From positions 39,384,377-39,448,376 of the forward strand of contig OZ034970.1 in NCBI GenBank assembly GCA_964030785.1: DNA of 64,000 nucleotides, read 5' to 3'. The stretch is from Siderastrea siderea (taxonomy: Eukaryota; Cnidaria; Anthozoa; Scleractinia; Rhizangiidae). This document shows, piece after piece, positions 31,836 to 41,924 of this stretch (position 1 is the stretch's first letter; the number at the start of each line of letters is the position of its first letter). Below the pieces are notes generated by a model. The model was not told the origin of the DNA. It did not search any database and saw only the letters and a list, made by a program, of their open reading frames with translations. A program made the translations under genes and the position numbers.

Positions 31836-33643
31836 ATGACGATAACAGACTTAACTGGCAATGCAAGCTATAAAACAATCGAACTGTTTTGCTCAGCAGT
31901 GGTAGCGGGAGGTATACACAACCAGCTGATATCCCTTTCAGTGTTAAATATTTTTCTGTCCGTCACCTCATTTCTGGAGAATACTCTGATCCTAGTTGCC
32001 CTTCACAAGGAGTCTTCACTTCAGCCGTCATCCAGCCTCTTGCTTCGTAACCTGGCAATAACTGATCTCTGTGTTGGTATCATTGCTGAGCCTCTTGCTG
32101 TTACTTATTGGATTTCTTCGGTGAACGAACGATGGAATATTTGTCGCTTTGCCGTAGTTGCATCTTCAATAACAAGCTATATGTTGTGTTTGGTGTCTAT
32201 ATTGACACTGGCTGCAATAAGTGTGAACAGACTCCTTGTCCTCTCTTTAGGGCTAAGATACAGACAGGTTGTGACATTGAGGCGAACGTGTTTAGCAGTG
32301 CACTGTGGCTGCAGTTGACATTACCTGTTTGCTATTTACCATTCTATATAGTAAGTTCTCAGTTGATATTTCAAAGTACACTGTCTTTATCTTTGCACAT
32401 CGCCAGAAATCGCGGACATTTCGAGCCCGCTAACAACTGTCAGCGGTATCTTGTATAACACCAAGAAACGAAAGAATCCCGGGGTAGCGCTAGCGGGTTC
32501 AAATCCGACTGGAGTTCAAAATTTTTTTGGTTTTTTCTTTTTCTTTTCCCAAGATATTTTTTCTGAAGGTAAGTAGACCGGAAAAAAAGAGGGTTCAGGG
32601 ATGTCAGACATTTTGGAAAATGTAGCTAGCTCCCACTCGCATTGCAAAAATATGGCGTATTAAATCCATGCCAAATGCTCGTCGATTTGAGGAACAATTC
32701 TTCAAGCGGTCAACAAGCTCTCACCCGCATTAAATACAGGGAAGTTCGATGTACGCAAATCGTCCATAAAAAGAGCTATTTCGTGTACTTGAAAAAAAGT
32801 TGAAGGGAGATACTATGCAAGTCTTCCCGATCTGGTTTAATTTTCGCGCTCGAGAAAAAAATTTATTCAAGGCATCTTGTTTAGAACGAGGGGATCTGGA
32901 GCTGGTTTATATACCGGCAAACATTGCTGGAGAACAAAAACAAATATGGCGACAGTTTGGAGGTTTCGAAGAGGTTTTACTTCAGTGTTTTCCCTTCTCG
33001 TGCGTTCTCAAAGATGGTCACAGATCACAGACTCGACGAAGAAAAAATATACAATTTTCAAGCGCTCTTGGAAGTATCTTATTGGCAAGAAATGTCTCTT
33101 TTTATGGACGATTTGCGGACATCGAACTTCCCTGTATTTAATGCGAGTCGGAGCTAGATGACCACTTCAAGGGTTTTTCCTCAAATCGACGAGCATTTGG
33201 CATGGATTACGCCATATTTTGAGGGAAACTATAGTAATGGCTATAGCTTTGGAGCTTCGAACATCGAACATCGCGGGAAGTAAGTAGACGAATGGTTTTT
33301 GAATTGTTTTTAAGTTAGAAGTATAGCTTAACTACTACTGAATATGTATCGAGTCGGAGCTAGGGAATATTCTAACTCGTATTTGTTTTATTTTGGATTT
33401 TTGTTGAAATCCCATACATTTTCTCACACGATTCCGCCGCCATTAACGACGCAACGCGCACGCGCGTCCGCCATTTTGACCCAAATTTCTGGCAATGATC
33501 TCGCTTGGGAATTTTCAGCAACTTTAGTTTACGTAAACTCATCAATAAACCCGATTCTTTACTACTGGAATATCAGAGACGTGAGACAAGCAGTGAAGGA
33601 CACAATCAGACGACTTCTCTGTTCGACGAATTGGTTGTCATGA
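31836..33643 (+). pseudogene. class A GPCR, deleted and interrupted
   Basis: The copy starts like the intact gene at 6752 (MTITDLTGNASYK) and is clean through TM3. The DRL motif is changed to NRL by an asparagine codon at about 32,224. After LRRTCLAV (about 32,300) a deletion joins directly to the TM6 segment (AGCAGT-GCACTGTGG), losing TM4, TM5 and the third loop. TM6 then runs to about 32,398, where a 1.1-kb element is inserted. Coding similarity resumes at 33,497 ([24 protein letters not shown]) and ends at TGA 33,641-33,643. It cannot make a receptor. Confidence 0.9.
32399..33496. mobile_element. 1.1-kb insertion with internal inverted repeat
   Basis: Inserted between TM6 and TM7 coding parts. 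The ends are weakly inverted (ATCGCCAGAAAT and ATTTCTGGCAAT). Inside, about 130-bp arms at 32,643-32,775 and 33,098-33,225 are inverted copies (CCAAATGCTCGTCGATTTG; GGGAAGTTCGATGT). Between the arms lie overlapping frames of 77-113 codons without known motifs. Origin and class are unknown. Confidence 0.65.
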
Positions 33644-35214
33644 AGAGTATTATGCCATTAAATTTGATAATTTGTTTTGTTAGAAAGCCATGTCTTGAGG
33701 GTGTTATATTCCAACTATAACTTGTATCTAAAGTATTGGCAACCATGAAATATCTTTTTTTTCCACCAGAAAACGTTTTTTACCTCCCTTCCCTCTGTAG
33801 ATGGTCGAAACTATAATTCTAAGAATCTAAACAGTGGGATGCTGGTGATATATTCGGACAAGGGAGAAAACGGCAATCGAGAGATTCACTGAACGAGAAT
33901 GAAATCCAGTAATATACCTCACAATCTGTTCAAAAACACAAAGAGAAAACTTGATCCCCATTTTATACCCCAAACTTAATATATAAAGAAAAAAAGAACA
34001 AACGTAGGGTAGTTTTACACGACTATTTTCTTTCCAGGGAATATTTTTTTGATATCGTTTAAAACGAAAATGTTACCGACTGTCTAAACTGCTAATTGGA
34101 CCTACATTTCATTTGTGGCGTGTAAAACACAAAGTTATATTGAATGAGGCTCAGAAACCGTGCTTTTCGTTATCACTTCGAATCCTCTTATTGACTGCAA
34201 ATTGCAAGTTTACTCAGTTCACAAGGTAAATTCGTGCATCTGCATTTGCATTTAATACTATTGGCCTAACGGCCAAATGGATCTCTCCCTTCAATTATGA
34301 ATTCATGGTGAAGCTGGCCAAAATCTTACTCCTAAAGAAAGATTTTTAAACGTAACTAACTACTTTCGACCATTTTTCTTATCAAGTAGTTTATTCAAGA
34401 AGTAAACCCTTGATGAACAAATGTTGTGATGTTTGTTTTTGTTATTTAGACATCATTTAAGATTCAAAAATCCGAAAAAACAGTGCCTTTTATGTTTATA
34501 GTGTGACTTTCAAACTATACCACGCACACAAGATAGAACGAAGCGCAAGAGCAATTTTCTCTTTCTTTTTCATGTTTGAGCACGATTCTGCACCTGAAAA
34601 GGCTTATCTGATAATTATCTATCGGCTATCGTACAACGTTATTTGTCATGTCAACAAGAATGATATCTAAAATATTCCCATAAACAGTTAGAAGACACAG
34701 CGGCGATAATTTCAATTTTAATTAAGACTATGACCTAACTCACTAAAAAAATTAAAGACTACGTTGATGCATGATCTCTAATAAAATGATATTGCCTTAA
34801 CTGAAAATTAGACATCTCTCTTCAGTTAATTATGAAGTGATAACTCAGTGTTGTGTTTATGCGTATTGGTCTTCTACGTGCACTTTTACTTATGTTATGT
34901 TCTCTGTTATTTTGTTTTGACCGAATTCTTTGGGAACGATATAGAAATTTTAACTTAAAACGTATGTGACAGTGTTTACCTGGTTGGGGGAAAATATTTC
35001 TGTCTCTCTCCCACGGGTAAGACCTCCTGTGCAAGACAATACGCTAGCCTAAATTAATTTAGAAACTGATACTTAAAGTTTCAATGTTGATTATTGGCTG
35101 TTCACTAGCAGTCACTGTCAAAGTGTCGCGAGCAAGACCTTCTGTCGCCCTCCCATACTCAGTCAATGTTGTAAACAGTACAGTTGCAGTCACAATTTGA
35201 GTTTAAGGAACACT
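33644..35214. other. intergenic 3' flank, duplicated block
   Basis: No gene is seen. It aligns with 8249-9250 and 495-2039. An ATATTCGGACAAGGGAG-containing stretch at about 33,840-34,000 is absent from the other copies and may be a small insertion. Confidence 0.55.
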
Positions 35215-35358
35215 AGTCCTCTTTATTTAACAGATGATGACGACCATCGCAGTGAAAATATGTCAACGCAAGGAATTCAAAAAGAAGATCCTAAAAAATG
35301 TGACGCTTTAACGGGATTCGAACCCATGACCACGCGATACCGATGAAGCGCTCTGACC
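35215..35358 (-). mobile_element. tRNA-derived SINE, truncated head
   Basis: The - strand reads GGTCAGAGCGCTTCATCGG, a B box GGTTCGAATCCC and a body with CACTGCGATGGTCGTCATC. Sister of 2040-2205. The 5' end of the head is cut by the repeat starting at 35,359. Confidence 0.72.
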
Positions 35359-35560
35359 GTTTATTGTTCATTGACCGGTAATCTTGTGCATAACCACATT
35401 TAGCTCTCATTCCTTCAATTGCACGATCATAACAAAACAAATTCATAATTTACAGGTGCAATTCACTTTCCTCTTTTATCCAGGAAAGGCTTCAACGAAA
35501 TCCAACGCCCGCAATGTATGCCTCATTTTTCAGTTACATTTTTCAGTTGAGCTATCAATG
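35359..35560 (+). repeat. dispersed repeat, copy 1
   Basis: Starts TTTATTGTTCATTGACCGG and ends CCTCATTTTTCAGTT. It is a direct copy of 36,367-36,545 and an inverted copy of about 9715-9900. The two direct copies flank the Penelope-like fragment. Confidence 0.75.
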
Positions 35561-35663
35561 TACGCTAGTAAACCAGACAAAACAAAGAGCAAACTCATAG
35601 GAGATTCTGTTTCATTTTTTATATCAAAAATCTGAAAAAATAAGAAATCCGAAAGATAGTAGA
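35561..35663. other. short spacer
   Basis: Contains TGAGCTATCAATGTACGCTAG, the missing end of the SINE target seen at 2190-2205, which shows that the dispersed repeat at 35,359 was inserted into the SINE. Confidence 0.45.
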
Positions 35664-36002
35664 GTGCAACATGACTATTTCCCTTCCCCACACCTGGCAA
35701 ATGGCAAACGTCCTGGGCTAAAGGTTTCTAAAGGTGACCTGTGCGATGCAGGTTATGTTGGTTTTACGTGCCGGCACTTGCATCAACGCGTCGAGGAGCA
35801 CAAGAACGTGTCGTCGTCTATTGGCAAGCATTTTCGCTCGGAACATTCTCTGGCCCCTAAGGATCTTAACAAGAATTTTAAAATTCTAAAGAAATGTAAA
35901 AACAAATTTGACTGCCTCATTTACGAAATGTTTTTCATACATGAACTGAGACCAAGTCTCAATGTACAGACCGACTCAATTCGTGCGAAGGATTTTAAAT
36001 AA
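35664..36002 (+). pseudogene. Penelope-like element fragment, GIY-YIG endonuclease
   Basis: A 112-residue frame contains 'CDAGYVGFTCRHLHQRVEEH', 'IGKHF' and 'ECKNKFDCLIYEMFFI'-like spacing (CKNKFDCLIYEMFFIHEL), the layout of the GIY-YIG endonuclease at the C-terminus of Penelope-like elements. The usual reverse transcriptase is absent upstream, so this is a 5'-truncated copy. The frame itself is open to a TAA, but the first residues (before LKVSKGDL) do not look native. It differs strongly from the pair at 55-59 kb and represents another lineage. Confidence 0.78.
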
Positions 36003-36366
36003 TTAGTCTTTATATAGTAAGTTTTTTGCATGCTTTTATTGTTTTAACAAATTCTTTTTATACATACTTTTAGCTACTTTTACATATTTTTACTTCATAC
36101 ATTTTCCTTACATATTTTTGCCCTTTGTCACTTTATATATCTATGCAAATTCATATTCTCAACATTTCGCTTGATAATGACTGAAGAGCGGTCGAAACGT
36201 CGTGAATTTTTACCGTTAGTTTTTATTGTCAATTTTTTTTATTGTCAATTGTTTTAAAAAACCCTTACTGATAAGTTTCTTTTCACCGCTAAATTATTTT
36301 TGTGTAGATTCCTGCGTTTTTGTTCCCCCCTTTATATGATCTAGATTTCAAATGCATGAATTAGCG
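36003..36366 (+). mobile_element. 3' region of the Penelope-like fragment
   Basis: AT-rich 3' sequence. At 36,170-36,205 it reads CTTGATAATGACTGAAGAGC then GGTCGAAACGTCG. This resembles a decayed hammerhead core (CTGATGA, stem, GAAA, GTC) as found in Penelope-like elements, but the core is changed and activity is unlikely. Confidence 0.5.
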
Positions 36367-36545
36367 TGTTTATTGTTCATTGACCGGTTATCTTGTGCAT
36401 AACTACATTTAGCTTTCATTTGTTCAATCCCATGATTATAACAAAATAAATTCATAATTTACAGGTGCGATTTACTTTCTTCTTTTATCCAGGAAAGGCT
36501 TCAACGAAATCTAAGGCCCGAAATGTAGGCCTCATTTTTCAGTTG
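36367..36545 (+). repeat. dispersed repeat, copy 2
   Basis: Direct copy of 35,359-35,540 with about 90% identity by eye. It continues into the inverted counterpart of 9540-9720. Confidence 0.75.
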
Positions 36546-37109
36546 CCGACATTAGGACAGCCTTCTCTTTGGGAAAAATGCTGTATTGTATCATCGAAGA
36601 ATTATTTCGACGTACTGAGCCATCCAATTTCCACATAATTTGTAATCGATTCTTCTTGAGCGCTTTCCCATTTCGTTTTCGGCTTCTTTATGGCGTATTT
36701 TGATCCGCACAATGTCCAGAAACCCTCCAGAAAATAGTTGCGTACGGTAAGAAGTCCGGCCACAAACCTTAATCTGGGAGAACAATTCTGCGCATAACAA
36801 AGCTTACCTCATAATTTTCTACCTGTCATATCAGCGAGTCAACAAACTCATAAAGATATAGACCTCTAGTCTACGTTACAGACACAACTCTTCTTCCACA
36901 TAGTGTACTGACCGACAGTCTAAACGCGATAATTAAAAACCCAGAATTAATAGTTTCTAGCTTGGTGCAAAAAAAATTAATATCACGTTTTTGTATGCTC
37001 CATAATTAAATTCTATTTGCTTAACTGCAAATGAGATCTTTCTCTTCAGTTGTAAAGTGATAATTAAACTGAACAAAACCTTGACTACGTATGAACGTCT
37101 TGTGGTTAT
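36546..37109. other. intergenic, paralogous to 9,540-10,550
   Basis: 36,546-36,760 is inverted relative to 9,540-9,720. From 36,760 on it is direct relative to 10,000-10,550 and lacks the MITE at 10,032-10,212. No gene is seen. Confidence 0.6.
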
Positions 37110-38029
37110 TAGAATGATTTCACAAACCCCGATTTTTAAATGCTAATAAGTATCGTTGAATGCTAACGCGAAGAAGAATAAAGAACGCACGCACCAAAGT
37201 TGAAACACTTGTTTTAAATTTTAAATTGCGCACATGCTGGTGTGCTGGGCCCGGTTGCATAAAGAAACTTTAGAATTTCTGCAAATGTTCCTTCTTTTCC
37301 TGAGGATTTTTTTCGCACCGTCATTGTGTTTCCTTTAATCTTTAATCCGCCATCGGCCGATTTATCCAAATTAGCGTACAAGAAAATCTTCCGGAACACA
37401 GAGAATGATTGCAGAAATTCCCACTTAATCTTAAGTTGCTTTATGCAACTGGTCCCTGGCGTGTAGAATCTCAATCATGCTGACTGGCTTGCTCAACTAA
37501 TGGCCAACAGGAACTGAAGCAACAAAGAACGTGATGTGTTTTGAAAGGAAGCAAGCCGATCTTCCTTTAAAGTCTTAATGTCTCGGGGAAACTGTCTGGG
37601 AATTTTGAAATGTTTAACCCGGTTTAATTTCTAAAAAGAAAGTTGTTCCCGTTTGAGAATGTTGTGATACTTGTCAGTAAACTGTAATCTGTCATTTTCT
37701 GATATGGAGCTAGTGAACGTATATTTTTACAAAGCCCGCTCCAACTCTAGATCTCGTTAGCATTGTGTAATGTTTTCCCGCGACATCGGAACTGTTAAGA
37801 AGGATCATTTCCTTATAAAAAAGAGTTAATCACGTTTTTTTTTGTTACCGTTGTCTGTTGTCCGTGCAAACCATTCAGATATCACACACCAGCATGTACG
37901 CAATTTAAAATTTGAAAGAATGATTTAACTTTGGCGCGTGCTTATATGTGCTTTCTTTATTGTTCTTCGTATTGGCATTGAACGATTCTTATTAGCATAT
38001 AAGAATCGGGGGTTTGTGAAATCACTCTA
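37110..38029. mobile_element. 920-bp DNA transposon with about 140-bp TIRs
   Basis: The left end TAGAATGATTTCACAAACCCC is mirrored at the right end with imperfect similarity over about 140 bp, up to GCACATGCTGGTGTG. TTAT flanks both sides (37,106-37,109; 38,030-38,033). The paralog at 10,538-10,560 (GTTGTTATTATGTCAGATC) lacks the insert. The interior has no recognisable transposase. An 86-codon frame on the - strand at 37,214-37,474 overlaps the left repeat and the nested element and is not convincing. Confidence 0.85.
37247..37458. mobile_element. nested MITE, TIR GGGCCCGGTTGCATAAAG
   Basis: About 210 bp with imperfect inverted ends (GGGCCCGGTTGCATAAAG and CTTTATGCAACTGGTCCC), nested in the 920-bp element. 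Confidence 0.65.
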
Positions 38030-39093
38030 TTATGTGAGATCTGTCTGAATGATTGCAATTTAGCTGCTCATGATCTCTAACTCATAGGGAATTATCCTTA
38101 ACTAGAAGAAACAATCAACAAAACCTACAAACGTTTTACGAGTTAAAGTATTTCTAAGTCAGTTACTTTTTTCTTTTCTGATTTGTGTCTAAAATTCACA
38201 GAATGGTCACCAAAGAGAATAAAAGTTGTCGAAAAACCTATTAAGCGTTTTGCGAATGAATATATCTCAAAGAAGATGTTTTTTTTCTCTTCTGCTTTGT
38301 GCCTGAATTTAGACATAAAAAACAACGACTGGCAGAAGTCGTCTGGGTTTAAAGCCGATCATTCTCGATTATTTACACACGTCAAAATTAAAACCACCTG
38401 AAGCAAAATATTTTTTGAGTTAATAGTTGCTACCATGTTAAATCAAATGGCAATCATTTAGTAATGAAAAACAAAAAGCTTTCAGGAAAAATTTATATCG
38501 TATTGCAAATTGACACGAAAAAGGAGCACAATGAAATGCAGATCAATTAATAGTTACCCGAGATGGCAAATGAAAAACGTCCAGCCTCCTGGAGAGACAT
38601 TTCACCTGTTTTCTTTGAGGCTGTTCTCCTTAACAAGTCGTTTCCGACTGCATTAGAAATGTGAGCAGGTAGCCATAACAAAAAGCAAACCGAACCTAGA
38701 AGATAAACCTTGACAAACCAATTTTTTTTGTTTAACTATTTAGTAAATACTGAGACACAAACACGACAATATCTTGAAAATTGCTAGTATTGTTTTAACA
38801 GACTTTATAGCAAATTTTTCAGGCAAGATGTTAACCCCATAACTTGAAACTTTGTTCCTCAGGTCATGGGACATTGCTTTTCTATCTTACTATAATTTCT
38901 CAAAATGAAAACGTGTTCAAGGAAATAAACAAAACGTGGCACGCATTCTGTTTTGTTTTCGTTAAACCAGCTGCTTCACGTAAAATTCATAATTAACATA
39001 ACAGAAAACACAGTTAATTGCTCTTTGCACGTCTTAGATCTTCCGGTCTTTGTGATAAAGTTGTATTGTTAAGTACAGACGTATACGGCACGC
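38030..39093. other. receptor upstream block
   Basis: No gene is seen. 38,290-39,080 aligns with 11,590-12,305 and 27,870-28,590. The last 20 bp before the start codon contain the intact target site (CAGACGTATACGG) that the 10.2-kb element disrupted in the sister gene. Confidence 0.6.
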
Positions 39094-40041
39094 ATGTGTT
39101 GCAACAACATGGCAAATTGGACTCGCGATGAAAACCAGAAAACGTACGAAAAGCTGTTTTGCTCAGCAGAATTAACTGGAGGTACAAACAAGCAGCTGAT
39201 GTGTCTTATAGTGGTCAACATTTTTCTGTCCATCACTGCATTTCTGGGGAATACTCTGATCCTAGTCGCTCTTCACAAGGAGTCTTTACTTCATCCGCCG
39301 TCCAAACTCTTGTTTCGTTGCCTGGCGACAACTGATCTCTGTGTTGGTATCTTTGCAGAGCCTCTTGCTGTAACTTATTGGATATCTGTGGTAACCCAGC
39401 GATGGAATATTTGTCGTTACGCGCAAGCATCCATTTTTGTTACAGGTCATGTGCTGTGTTCGATGTCCTTGTTGACATTGACCACCATAAGTGTGGACAG
39501 ACTTCTCGCCCTGTTGTTGGGGCTCAGATACAGACAGCTTGTGACTTTAAAGAGAACATACGCATCCCTAACTGTGTTTTGGGTTGTCTCCATTGTTGGT
39601 TCAGCAATGTACTTTTGGAATTACCTTGTAACCTTAAGGTTTGGGTATATAGGTGCCCTACTGTGTGTAGTCATCTCAATTTTCTGTTACGCAAAAATTT
39701 TTCTCTCTCTCCGTCATCACCATAATCAAATACAAAATCATGTTCACCAAGAAGAACAGAGCCAAACAATTCAACCAAACGTAACACGCTACAGAAAAGC
39801 ATTATCCAGTGCGCTGTGGTTGCAGTGGACATTAATTTTTTGTTATCTACCTTATGGTATAGTGGTGACTTTGATGACTCAAAGAGTGCTTTCACCGCCT
39901 CTTTATCTTGCAAGGCAAGTTGCACTGACTTTAATTTTCTTGAACTCATCAGTAAACCCGATTCTTTACTGCTGGAAGATGAGAGACGTCAGACAAGCAG
40001 TGAAAGACACAATTAGAAATCTTTGTTGTACATCGAATTAG
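39094..40041 (+). CDS. class A GPCR, intact
   Basis: This is a complete 315-residue single-exon receptor, the closest relative of the copy at 22494 (mostly conservative differences). The N-terminus has MANWTR with a sequon. TM1 has GN, TM2 LATTD, the ECL1 segment is TQRWNICRY, TM3 ends in DRL, TM6 has CYLP, TM7 NPILY at 288-292, and the tail CCTSN ends in cysteines. The in-frame Met at residue 6 is an equally good start. It keeps its ancestral upstream block and the uninterrupted CGT target site, so it is the best candidate in this subgroup for normal expression. The ligand is unknown. Confidence 0.93.
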   Translation: MCCNNMANWTRDENQKTYEKLFCSAELTGGTNKQLMCLIVVNIFLSITAFLGNTLILVALHKESLLHPPSKLLFRCLATTDLCVGIFAEPLAVTYWISVVTQRWNICRYAQASIFVTGHVLCSMSLLTLTTISVDRLLALLLGLRYRQLVTLKRTYASLTVFWVVSIVGSAMYFWNYLVTLRFGYIGALLCVVISIFCYAKIFLSLRHHHNQIQNHVHQEEQSQTIQPNVTRYRKALSSALWLQWTLIFCYLPYGIVVTLMTQRVLSPPLYLARQVALTLIFLNSSVNPILYCWKMRDVRQAVKDTIRNLCCTSN

Positions 40042-40462
40042 TTAAATGATAAATTCGCCAATATTTCTTGCCTCTCAAATTGAAAGCTCAGTCTTTTTGT
40101 ATTGTTGTATTTCACTGGCCATATATGGTGTTTGTATGATGTTGTTACTGGCCGATAAGATCAACGTTTTATGTTTCAACGTATTTGCACACGATGCAAC
40201 TTTACAGCGAAAACTGGAATACCTAATCAGTTAAATTTACTTCTATGTGAACCAAAGATATTGTACCTGAATATACACTGTTAGTAGCTAGACTGCTAGT
40301 TTGCTAGATTAATACTTAGGACATTCCTCTTCCTTCCCACCGTGAATATATATTTCGGTTGACTATTGTTAGAGACTAAAAATCTGGGTGACGAACGCAA
40401 GCGAACTTCTTTAAGGTGTAATAAGGATTATTTAAGCTGACAAATTCATGCCATTATTTAAA
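40042..40462. other. intergenic 3' flank
   Basis: The first 120 bp match other receptor 3' flanks (GCCAATATTTCTTGCC). Nothing else is recognised. Confidence 0.5.
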
Positions 40463-40762
40463 TTGTGGCCGTGGGAGGCAGCGAGACCGAGTCGTTTAAA
40501 GCGCTGGAATTCAACTCGGTCGCCCGGAGCCAAACCCCGTTCTTTCCAGTAGCTAGCGCTGGAGCTGTTTCTCGGTAGTCGCGATTTCACCTCCTCAACC
40601 ATGCTTGTAGATAGCCAACTGGTCTGCCCCTGGCGAGTTTGGATTTTTCTTCAGTTTTATGTGGATTGTTATTTCTTTCTAGATATTTGTTTCGTGAGCA
40701 CTACCCCCCAAGCCTTTGGCCTTGAAACATACCATGTATAAATAAAGATTATGATTATTATT
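40463..40762 (+). mobile_element. SINE with decayed tRNA head
   Basis: The tRNA-like start (GTGGGAGGCAGCGAG... GGCGCTGG-like AAAGCGCTGG) is followed by a body with GCTGTTTCTCGGTAGTCGCG and TTGTAGATAGCCAACTGGTC. The 3' end is AATAAAGATTATGATTATTATTC. The body matches, from memory, a widespread coral SINE family (TGTAAATAGCCAACTGG). Distinct from the SINEs at 17 kb. Confidence 0.7.
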
Positions 40763-41924
40763 CATTCACTATTATAAGATAAAATTCCGAATGCTGTGAA
40801 TTTCAAACACAACAGTTTGGAGAAGAAAGTCCAAAAGAAGGTCATGAATAAATAACCAGCTGACACTGGCGCCTTTTCCTGTTAAGAATACGTCTAAGTT
40901 TAGATCTAAATTACCATCCGCTGGGTTTCATTATACTATAGGAGCCATAAGGCGCCAACGACATACGAAGGAAAACTGTTCCTATGCATATTTGGAAGCC
41001 TCAGAAAAAGTGGTGCCTAACCGATAAAACCTGACCTCAGATTGCCAAAAACTTTGCAAATGAACAATTGTCATCTGATTCATGAAATCACATGTACTCC
41101 TCCTTTAGCTAAGTCCAGGTTTCGCTTGCGATTTTTGCTTTAAAATAAAATAACTGACCGAGACTAAATCAGTGTACGGCAACAGCTCTCGAATTTTCTA
41201 ATTTATTTTCTAATTCATGATACGACGAACCTGTTCGCTATTATTTTCGATGGCACATGAAAAGGTTATAGTTTCACCACTAAAAAGGTCCCACCCACGG
41301 CACCTCAAAGAAAAACACAGGAAGTTAACTGGAAGAGGAAGGTTTTAAAACCACTTCTCACAAAAATATTAAATGCTTTTTATTAAGTGGTTCTTCCTGT
41401 GCTTTATCTAACCGCAAACTCTTTGAAGGTAGAAAACAAAATTACCTCTCGCGTTATTTTTCACAACATATGTCCTTCATATTTTATAGCGTCAATTTAC
41501 ATTTTCCGTTAAAATTAAGTTTAGTTGATATGTTAGCTTTGCAGAAGTGCTACTGCTAACAGGGACAGCAGGTGACCAACTCGAGCGAACACAACAAAAG
41601 AAGGGAATATTTTTCACCAACTGCCTGCTCACATTATGATGAATGATTTAAAAATTATGGCTATTCTCTAAAACATTAAACAGTTCAGATTCAAAATTTC
41701 TTTGCTATGTTCTATCTTTATTATCGCCTCGTTACGTTTTTTTTTCCTGTAATTCCACCTTTTCCAAGAATCTGACATTTTTCTTTGGAACGTAGCCACT
41801 GTTTATGAATAAATTATCTGGCTAAAAGGGTAATTTGGTATGCCTATAAGCTTGTGATATTGAGACTTGACTCATACGCCGTCACGTTTAAATTAAGTGC
41901 ACATTGTTCCTGCATTCCTGCAAA
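40763..41924. other. intergenic receptor upstream flank
   Basis: No gene is seen. 41,040-41,560 aligns with 24,000-24,480 and 30,040-30,610. Confidence 0.55.

Noticed and set aside
32800..33161. Three overlapping frames as a real gene
   Set aside because: All three frames are open over the same short stretch and none has a recognised domain. I kept it only as a question within the insertion.
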